Source: Onchidella celtica (Eukaryota; Mollusca; Gastropoda; Systellommatophora; Onchidiidae). Taken from it: DNA of 64,000 bases. Positions 11,270 through 64,000 of this stretch are shown piece after piece. Every line of letters begins with the position of its first letter. Position 1 is the stretch's first letter. Both the position numbers and the translations under genes were made by a program. The notes below the pieces were generated by a model. That model was not told the origin of the DNA. It was given only the letters and a program-made list of their open reading frames with translations, and ran no database searches. Location of the stretch: positions 4,889,129 to 4,953,128 of the forward strand of contig OZ007580.1 of the NCBI GenBank assembly GCA_963931925.1, given 5' to 3'.

Positions 11270-11600
11270 CCCTCCCCACCCCCGACACCATGTGCGCTTT
11301 CATATCTCTGACACCCCCCTCCCCCCGCCGCCCCCTCTCTACCCCCCGATACCACGTACGCTTTTCAGACCTCTGGCCCCCCGCCCCCGTCCCCCATTCC
11401 ATGTACGCTTTTCATACCTCTGACATCCCTCCCCCACCGTGTACGCTTTTCATACCTCTGACCCCCCTACGCCCCCCCCCCACACACACACATACACCAT
11501 GTACGCTTTTCATACCTCTGACATCCCCCCTCCCCACCGACATTCTACGTAAGCTTTTCATAGCTTTGAAAATCCCCCCCCCCCCGACCCCTCCCCAAAT
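11270..11600 (+). repeat. C-rich degenerate minisatellite
   Basis: Five to six irregular units contain GTACGCTTTTCATACCTCTG separated by poly-C stretches of variable length. A single related unit (ATGTATACTTTTCATTCACG plus poly-C) lies at about 14115-14155. The ORFs through this stretch on both strands are low-complexity. Confidence 0.8.
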
Positions 11601-12484
11601 TGTGCAAGCGTACGGCCCATTAGAATGCTGAATATCTGTGATAACGCCTCGATATTTTAAAATATCATTTTTACACGAGAGCATTTTGATCTTTTCTTTT
11701 GTTACATGGTATTTATTGGATTTTATTTTTTATTATAATCCTACCACCTCGGCTGGGCGGCAGCAAGACTTTTTCAGTGTCGCCAATCCCAACTGCATGC
11801 ATAACACCATAACTTCTCGTTGGAGCCGACACCGACTCCGATTCCAATGACGTCACAGGTCCCTGCTGAAAGGTTTCAGTCGATACCATGGAGGTACTAA
11901 TAACACTGGAGTGCGCACAGCCCTCTTCGCTTGCCCTGCGAGCCGCGCACTATTGAAGCCCTAAGATGGCGGAAAAAGTAGGGCAAAATACGGCAGCGCA
12001 AGGCCCGCCCAGTACACTATTGTATGTAATAGATAGGACCTAGTCAGCGCTGTTTTTTCTCTTTTCACGGTGGTGATAAAAATTAAAAGATAACAAACAG
12101 AAATAATAACATTTATGTTATTTACGGATTATCATATACTTGTATTATTTTCTTTTAAAGTATTTGATAATAAATACAAATTTATGATTTATGCTGTTTT
12201 TATATTATGGTATTTTTATGAATTGGTCAATCGTTTAGAAGTAAAAGGGAAGGGAACTGTGTAGTACTCTTTTTACCGCATGTTAGTTTAGCTCATGATG
12301 AGTCATGTTAAAAGAAAAAAAAATCAGCGTGTGGACAGAGGAAACTTTACAAGTCAGTTTCTCTCAGATAACCAACAATGAGAGGGTGTACATAACAATT
12401 ATAAAAAACACACACACAAAAAAAAACATGCTAAAGAACTGAGGGAAAGTTGGTTTTGCCATAGACCCGTTAAGATCCAGGAGC
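11601..12484. other. intergenic, nothing recognised
   Basis: AT-rich sequence with no identifiable gene. The 11740-12020 part is more GC-rich but shows no coding signature. Confidence 0.5.
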
Positions 12485-12504
12485 TGGTGTGTGTGTGTGT
12501 GTGC

Positions 12505-12536
<32 letters not shown>

Positions 12537-12563
12537 CAGAGAGAGAGAGAGACAGAGAGAGGC
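12485..12563 (+). repeat. compound (GT)n/(GA)n microsatellite
   Basis: A (TG)n run of about 9 repeats is followed by an interrupted (GA)n run. A serine/leucine-rich ORF on the minus strand is only translation of this tract. Confidence 0.9.
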
Positions 12564-12799
12564 ATAATTATAATAATATATGTAAATCATAGGCCGAGAT
12601 GTAGCAAATGATCTAGATAGCCAAGAAGAAGAACATCTTAATCTACAAGCTTGGTTGTACTCACTCAGTCAAGTTATATATATCTAAAAATCAGAAGAGC
12701 CTTAGCCTAGTTATTCAGAGGTTTGAGCACAGCTGGATTTTGCATTCCAGAGCTTTTCCAAACAAAAATGTATAAATTCCTACGGCTACAGGTCAATCT

Positions 12800-13312
12800 C
12801 TCACCTAGTGAACCTATAGATTCTAGATCTATAGTCAATGCACTAGGTGCAGTCAGCACGTTGATGCGGTCAATATTTGTTTTTCCATACAGTCTCATTT
12901 ACCAGTATTTTTGTGACTAATTCACGTTTTGTGACGTTTTTATCAAGAGATCACAACATCACATAGCATATGACTGCTGTTTAAGCTTGTATTTTGCCTT
13001 GGATAACTTTCCCAAGTTTTGTGTTCGCACAACTTCCATCTTGAGTTCAAAGGTAAATATGTGACCCTACAGATTTCTCCATTTAGTGGTCTGGTGTAAG
13101 CTCACAGAAGTGCTCTGGACATTCTACTTCGGGTGGATTTTCATTAAAAAAAACGTTTTCTGGGTATTATGAGTATGATTATGCACATATGGCACTGACT
13201 GCACCGACATGCATTCATCTGACACCTTGCATGAGGTGCGGTCACTGGTAATTGCATTGTGACATCAGTGTTGTATGTGCATCAACTGGGATCACTAGCA
13301 CCATTATTATTT
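12800..13312 (-). repeat. dispersed repeat copy B (uninterrupted)
   Basis: Reverse complement of copy A at 3763-5460. Reading the minus strand, it runs from AGTGATCCCAGTTGATGCA through AGCACTTCTGTGAGCTTACA and GTCATATG to TGCACCTAGTGCATTGACTA. It is continuous across the two places where copy A carries the palindrome cluster and the Mutator-like MITE, so it shows the pre-insertion state. Confidence 0.88.
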
Positions 13313-15097
13313 ATTATTATGATTACATGATGTATTCAAAACAAGATTTCAAAAGAGCCAGTGCACACCAGCTAATAGTAAACAATTGAATTTAATGAGA
13401 AACAAAGAATAATATTGTGGTAAAAATCCAAATACATAGGCTATATTTTAAAGTCTAGTTTTATAGTAAATTCATTGACTTAAATTGAATGAGAACAGTT
13501 CTCCCTCCTTTTAAAGCAGGAAAGAAAGAAGGTAGAGAAGAAGAAGGTACAGGAGCAGAGGGAAAGAAAGAAGGAGTTAGCAGAGGAAAAGGAAAGGGAA
13601 GGTAGAAAGCAGAAGCTGTTGTGCAACGGATGTGTAAACGTTGAGGCGCAGTCCGTGCTTGCCCTATACAAGATGGCGACTATCGCCTTCTAATGCGCAC
13701 GCATGAAATCAGCTGTACGGACTCCAGTGTTATTAATAGCTCCATGGTCGACACTGATCTCGAGGAAGTGACGTCATGACTCCATCACTTCGAGAACTAC
13801 TTCTCTAAAAAATCTTAGTAAAGTAATATTTACACGTATTTATTATATTAAATGTAAATTAAGCAGTGGTAATATTAATAAGAAGGAAAACCACCAGAGA
13901 GCCGCGGCATAGTCAGCACTAGTGCCGGTAGCAGGTTCTAGTGTCGGCTTCCCAAGGTGAAGGTCAGTACCTAAGGAGTCGACACTGGCGTCGAAACCGG
14001 GCCTAGCACTACCTACCACTCCTTCATTGAGAGAAAGTAAACAAAACCAAACTTGTTGAGACAGTACCATTACTGAAAATCAGAAATAAACTTCATAGAC
14101 CCCTCCCCTCCTCCCATGTATACTTTTCATTCACGGAGCCCCCCCCCCCCCCACCTCATTCCTCCCTCCAAGCATACGTACGAATACTCTACGAGAGACA
14201 CCAGACAAAGAGAGGAAATGATTTGACAGTGACTATTACACTTCTCAAGTCAAGACAAATAACAAGAACTCAACTGGTTCATTTGTGGAAAGAAATTTGT
14301 AAAGACACAGTTTATTTGTTATGCAGTTTAACGTCATCATTTTGATATCAACAGCAACAACCACAAGGATAACCATTATCTGTGTCCTTCTCCCTCTCCA
14401 CCCCCAGCAACCGCAACACAACAACAAAGATAACAATATCTCTGTTCTTCCCCCCCCCCCTCCACACAAACACCCCAAAAGATAAAAAAAACCAAGGAGA
14501 ACAAACAATAACAATGCAACAATAATAACAAAAACAATAAAGCTGTATCTGTGTTCTTCTATCCCCGCCCCCACCCCCCAAAAAAACAACAAAACAACAA
14601 CAACAGTAACAAAAACGAATTTCGGCCATATCTGTATTCTCTCTCTCCCCCTCCCCCCCCCCCCACCCCCCTCTCCCAAATAAAATAAAATGGCCAACCG
14701 AACGTTCATATCAAGTCATTCTTTCAGACAGACGTACGATCATACCCACAAGCATCCGCACCAACAAGCAAAGACATGGGCATGGGGCATCAACATTCAT
14801 AGCACATGGACCTACAAACATAAAACAGACAACACACCTGTACTCATAATAATTATTATGACAGATAAATGTACAGTCTTATGGCACACCACACCGCCAT
14901 TAAGAATGGCTCACCACACCAGTGCACAGACAAGCCATCCTCTAACACAAAGACGCACAGCACAAATATCTGTGAGGACAAAACACTGAATGAAATGTTT
15001 TCAAAGCAAACAATAACCTCAAACCAGCATCTGTCCCACTGATACAATCTAATCACAAGCCACAATCTATTCAAAGTGTAGAGGGAATTTACTCCAT
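13313..15097. other. 3' flank / probable 3' UTR of the ACE-like gene
   Basis: No independent gene seen. The part next to 15097 should hold the 3' UTR of the minus-strand ACE-like gene. It contains several C-rich tracts (14140-14160, 14450-14462, 14648-14668) and A-rich stretches. The long minus-strand ORFs over 14245-14709 are homopolymer translations. Transcript end not determined. Confidence 0.5.
14311..14316 (-). promoter_or_regulatory. candidate polyadenylation signal of the ACE-like gene
   Basis: The minus strand reads AATAAA about 780 bp beyond the stop codon at 15098. It is a consensus hexamer in the right orientation, but other hexamers occur further on (for example near 13838), so the site used is uncertain. 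Confidence 0.3.
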
Positions 15098-59622
<44,525 letters not shown>

Positions 59623-61442
59623 AATGACGAAAATCTCGACCTAAAAATAGAAACAAATGCATCATCCTACAATGATTGAACAAAGGTCAGCAGCAAATAC
59701 TCGCTGTTTGTTTCCTTTTTGTTATGCTTTTTTTTGGTTTTTGTTTCCAAAACATATAAACAACAGCATTGTAAAAATCATTGTTTCCAATACTTGAATC
59801 TTCCTCTTCTTCTTTTTTAAAAAACTGTCTAAAGCAAAATATTTTGAGAGAAAAAAATATTTATAATCTTCATATTTTGAGGATTCCCTCACATTTATGA
59901 TTCACAAAATGATTGGCATTAATTTAACTGGCATGGCGCTCACTGTGTGTGTTCAGCAGACGAAACAGTCCTTGCACACACTGTTGTACTTTTACTTTCA
60001 TCCACCAAGCATGCCCCACCCTCGGTCGAACCACCTCTTCTACTTATCAACATTTCTGAGGAAGTAGTGGAATGGGATGGCGTTGGTAAGCTAACTGGTT
60101 AACTGGTTCAAAGACTGCGAGCTACTCCTACAGTGTTGGCTGGTTGGTACAAATGTTACATGCATATCAGTAGAATAGTGTCTTCCAGTGCGACTACATC
60201 GTTTCCTTCTTTTTTGGCTAATGTCAACGTCAGTTGCTACCGATACTAATATTAACTATTCGTGCTGCTGCTGAGTTTACTCGTAAGGTTATGACTAGTT
60301 TTTGCTGCTTCTATTACTACATTTACTACAAACTGCCAGTACTATAACAGCCTCTTGTATTGCTACACCAATAGTAACGGCAGGACATTCACTGGGAAAA
60401 ACAGCAATGGTCATATCTACAACCATTGTCAAATCCTAAGTTACCTCAACAACCACTATATGCATTGTATTTGCATTGTGGCCACCACTAATATAATGTA
60501 GCACTACTACAATAAAGGAACGAACCTCTATTACATTTACTACCAATAGCAAACACTGATCATGCACCATCCTGTCAATGACATAATTTTATGCTATGCA
60601 ATTCTAACCTGTCTAATTGCATTCACGATGTATTGTCTACTAAATCTACTAAAACAAGACATTTTCTGCCAGTAAATACACTTTCCCTACAAGTCAATCT
60701 ACGACAGGGTTTGGCAACCAGCGACTGTTTTAGATTTCATCTGTGGCCCTTTTGTTTTCCTAACTGCCGGAAAAAAAAAAAGAAAAAGAAAATATTTGAG
60801 TGAGACAAAATACTATTTCGCGACTTTAGATCTTGTTTATTCTGTCCCCAATTTCAGAAAAACTCGAGATCTTTTAGTATGTAGAAGAGGTATAACAAAT
60901 ACACACGTTGACATTTCATGCGCGTTGTATATGTGGCTCGTGTTCTTTGAAAAGTTGCCGACCCATGATCTACGGTAACAATACGGACCGTATTTCATCA
61001 GGGAGCTAGTTAGAAGTGCCCACATGCACACGAGTGTGCAGACACGATTTTTGGTGAGAGAAAACAAGAAACCAAACATAACAAAAAACCATTTAAACTA
61101 CCACGCAACGAATCATCAACACATCAGCAATGAAGGTATACCTAAGCACTGAAGTTACCTCAGCAAAATAACATCAGATGTGCCCAATGAAAGATCTGAA
61201 ACCAGGCCGTGTGAGGCTCAGTATTGGTGGTCTGGTAGTCAGGGCGTACCAGCGTGCCCGAGATGTCTTAGAACAATGAGGAAATAATTTCAAAACCTTA
61301 GCTCAGCAAGTATTTAGGCTCCTTCCTGTAACTGTAACTACTTATGAAAATGCGGGGGAAACCTGAACATACTTGATTAATTTGGGAGGGAGGATCGGGG
61401 GGGGGGGGGGAGGCAATTTAATGACAGCGTGTCCACCTACTG
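59623..61442. other. 5' flank of the ACE-like gene
   Basis: Should hold the 5' UTR and promoter, but I see no distinctive core promoter. Degenerate CTA-rich stretch at 60230-60500. Poly-G tract at about 61398-61411. Confidence 0.5.
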
Positions 61443-61923
61443 CAGTGGTTCTCAACCTTTTCAGGCAATCACCCTCTTAGGCTCCAAATTTTCATTCATC
61501 ACACCCCCCCCCCCCTCTCCAAAAATCCCCACTCAAACCTAACATAGACACATCTCACAAGAAGACAGACTACACACAAATTTTGATGCAAAGTTTTTCA
61601 AAGCGTTATGAATGACCACAGGCTTTGCTGATGATTTGTTAGAAAAACAGAAGTACATTCTTTATCGAATGTCCTTTTTAAAAAAAAGGCCTATTCTGTT
61701 CATAAAACCCATTTACGAGTGCTGTTGAATAAGTCAGTGGCTGCCTAGCGTTTGCTGACAAAATTAATCGTCCTCCATTAATGTTTTCGCCTCCCCCCCC
61801 CCTATCGCCCCCCCCTCTTCTTCATTTATGCTCTCCTGGAAATCACAATCGCCACGGGGCGGGGAAGGTGGGGGAGTGGGGGGGGGGGTGGAGGGGCGAC
61901 ATTGCCCACCTTGAGAACCGCTG
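61443..61923. mobile_element. hAT-like non-autonomous element
   Basis: Starts CAGTGGTTCTCAACCTTTT and ends CCACCTTGAGAACCGCTG, an inverted pair with the CAGTGGTTCTC terminus widespread in hAT elements. The interior has C- and G-rich tracts and no transposase. Flanks are too diverged to give a clear 8-bp duplication. Confidence 0.75.
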
Positions 61924-62510
61924 ATCTGTTGGATACAGTGGCAGCTTGTGATTGGTTCTGTTATAGGCCCCGCCCTCCTCACGCCCTGGTTGGAGATACA
62001 CGGGGGGAAAAAGCTGTCTGCAGAATTAGGTAATTTATCAGGCCCCTCTCAAGATCATAAAAAAAAAAGACCCCCAAAACATTAGGTCAATGGGCATCAA
62101 CCCTCCTTGAGCTTGATAGCTTTTGGAACTAGCTGAGAACGAAGATAGCAACCCAGGATGTTCCATGTGGAATGATACATTATTTTGACCTGATAACGAA
62201 GAACTTCAGTAGTGTTTTGCTGTTGAGGTGGGGGTAGGGAGTGGGCAAACTTAATTGAATGTTCTTAAAAGTACATACGTCCCCCAAGTTTTTTTTGCGT
62301 TAGAAGTACATAATTATTTTAAAGCCCTTTGTCATTCCAAAGGTAGAGAGCTCCTACCGACATGCTCCTAACAACAGCCTTAATTAATTATGATTAATGA
62401 ATTCTTTTACATTTTCATTTTGTTTCCTTCCTGTTTTGTGGTTGAAAGGATAAGGGACAGGGTGAGGGATTCGATAAGATTTAGGGTTGAGAAAAAGGAA
62501 GGGATAGGGG
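61924..62510. other. intergenic, nothing recognised
   Basis: No gene or clear repeat. Confidence 0.5.
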
Positions 62511-62972
62511 ACAAGGTGGTCTAGAGGCAAGGTGCTCGCCTCTCATGCCAAGGGTCCCGGGTTCTAAACCCGGGCAGTGCAGGCATGTTGGAAAGTGGAT
62601 TTTTCTCATATTTTCAAGTCCCTGGTCCTATTGGGGGGTAGGATCGAGTAGTTCTTGGAAATTGGATTTTTCTCATATTTTCAAGTCCCTGGTCCTATTG
62701 GGGGGTAGGATCGAGTACCTAGTCTTCTCGGATAAGGACGAAAAAATTCGGAGGGCCCGTGTGCACGTTGCGCACGTTAAAGATACCTTGGCAGTTGGAA
62801 ATCGTAAAGAGCAGGCCGAAAGGCCGCTGCCCGGGCAAAATTGAAATTAATAGATTAAAATTTATCCATATCATCCCCCCCCCCCCCCCGCCAGAACAAG
62901 AAATAATAAAACAAGTAAAGTGAGGTGTAAATGCCAAGGGCAGCGAACCTCCTAAAATAAAGACCTCAAATA
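62511..62972 (+). mobile_element. tRNA-derived SINE, copy 2
   Basis: The head GGTGCTCGCCTCTCATGCCA with a degraded B box GGTTCTAAACC at 62560-62570, body GGAGGGCCCGTGTGCACGTT and TAAAGATACCTTGGCAGTTG, and tail AGGTGTAAATGCCAAGGGCA, GCGAACCTCCTAAAATAAAG. The tail is a single copy of the first two-thirds of the 73-bp satellite unit. A 67-bp segment with GGATTTTTCTCATATTTTCA is duplicated in tandem at about 62590-62723. Poly-C at 62875-62889. Confidence 0.85.
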
Positions 62973-63084
62973 TATAAAAGGAAGGGATTAGCAACAGTAC
63001 GCAAACGCACTGGCCCCTAGAGCAAAACGCTTTGGGATCTTACGTACTTAAATCAACAGCCAGTTTTAAATTCAATCTGTCTGT

Positions 63085-63612
63085 TTGTCCCAGCTGGTGC
63101 TGTCTAAAGAGCTGATTGCAGTGTTTTTTTTACAAGAGTTAGTACACTTTTGGACAGTGAATCAGCCAGTTCTGACTAAGGAGCTAAGTGTACTATTTGT
63201 CAGCGGAGTACATATTTGAATAGTGTCCCAGCTAATTCTTACTAAAGGCCTATGTGTTCCGTTGTTTTTTTTTTTTACCAGGGTACACGTGTGGGTAGTA
63301 TCTTAGCTAATTTTGACGAAACAGCTAATAATTGTACTGTTTGTTACAAGAGTACGCAATTAGATAGTACCTCAGCTAGTTTTCACTAGAGAGCTAATTA
63401 TACTGTTTGTTACAAGAGTAAACATTTGGAAAGTAAACCAGGTAGTATTGTCCAAAGAGCTCAAATATAATGTTTATTACAAGAAAATCCCCCAGCCAGT
63501 GCTGACTTAAGAGCTGACTGTACTGTTTGTAACAAGAGGGCAAATCTGGATGGTACCCCAGTTAGTACTGACTGAAGAGCTAAGAAATAAACTATACTGT
63601 TTGTTCAAGTTT
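63085..63612 (+). repeat. degenerate 75-bp tandem repeat
   Basis: About seven diverged units with CAGCTAGT, ACTAAAGAGCTAA, TACTGTTTGTTACAAGAGTA and a following ACATTTGGATAGTA-like block. Confidence 0.8.
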
Positions 63613-64000
63613 AACCCTGTCATTGGAGACACACCAACAATGCATTGGAATACAATTTAAAAAAGTTGTAAGTTGTTAAGCTGTTGTTTTTCCCTTCACC
63701 CCCCCCCCCCACTCCCCGCCTTTCCACGCCGACGGGCGACACGTCACAATTAAGAATTATTGAATAGTGCTTATGTACACCAGGAGTATAGAAATAACAC
63801 ATTTATTTATTTATCTATATATAATTGAAGACTATAGGGGAAAAACATCAGTTGTCACAAAAAGAAGGTTAGGAGAAATTCACATTTTACAGTTTGAAAG
63901 CCTATAAGTTGAAAAGAGGATGCCTTATCTAAATTTGTTCCTGTTGCTGGACAACGGTTGTTTTTCACATAATCCCTATGAGAGGAATAAAGGTAAAGAT
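63613..64000. other. window end, nothing recognised
   Basis: Poly-C tract at 63699-63711; no gene or repeat I can name. Confidence 0.5.

Noticed and set aside
14245..14709. 154-codon Gly/Val-rich minus-strand ORF
   Set aside because: Translation of C-rich and CAA-rich tracts in the ACE 3' flank.

Overview
The window looks like a repeat-dense metazoan nuclear genome, most likely a mollusc and perhaps a gastropod (inference). It has GT-AG introns, one long split gene, Helitron, SINE, MITE and Ty3/gypsy-type elements, and many microsatellites. I see no bacterial-style gene organisation, no CRISPR and no believable free-standing tRNA or rRNA gene.

The only host gene I can support runs on the minus strand from 59622 (start codon) to 15098 (stop). 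It encodes a complete angiotensin-converting-enzyme-like M2 metallopeptidase in 14 coding exons, 2268 nt and 755 residues. All splice phases agree. The protein has a signal peptide, a Ser/Thr-rich stalk of about 90 residues, one M2 catalytic domain with the zinc site, substrate-binding residues, chloride-site residues and three disulfide pairs in place, and a short hydrophobic C-terminus that looks like a GPI-anchor signal.

Downstream of the gene (1-15097) is a nest of repeats: two solo LTRs with perfect 5-bp target duplications, a large foldback element, a Helitron, three copies of one MITE, a Mutator-like MITE with a 9-bp target duplication, a palindrome cluster, and 43-bp and 40-bp tandem arrays. 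A second copy of one repeat at 12800-13312 lacks two of these insertions and acts as an empty-site reference.

Inside the gene, intron 9 carries a 7.2-kb LTR retrotransposon on the opposite strand (23927-31129). Its two 1192-bp LTRs look identical and it is flanked by TCCTG. Its domain order (gag, protease, integrase, then RT and RNase H) and SCAN-like Gag suggest a Gmr1-like Ty3/gypsy element. The integrase core and the N-terminal half of RT are missing. Intron 1 carries 138 tandem copies of a 73-bp satellite that begins at the tail of a SINE and appears to derive from it; an unamplified SINE with the same tail lies at 62511-62972. Introns 4, 5 and 12 each carry a minisatellite whose units copy the adjoining splice junction, giving rows of decoy splice sites. 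Introns 6, 8, 10 and 13 each carry a long tetranucleotide repeat.

Upstream of the gene (59623-64000) are a hAT-like element, the second SINE and a degenerate 75-bp tandem repeat.
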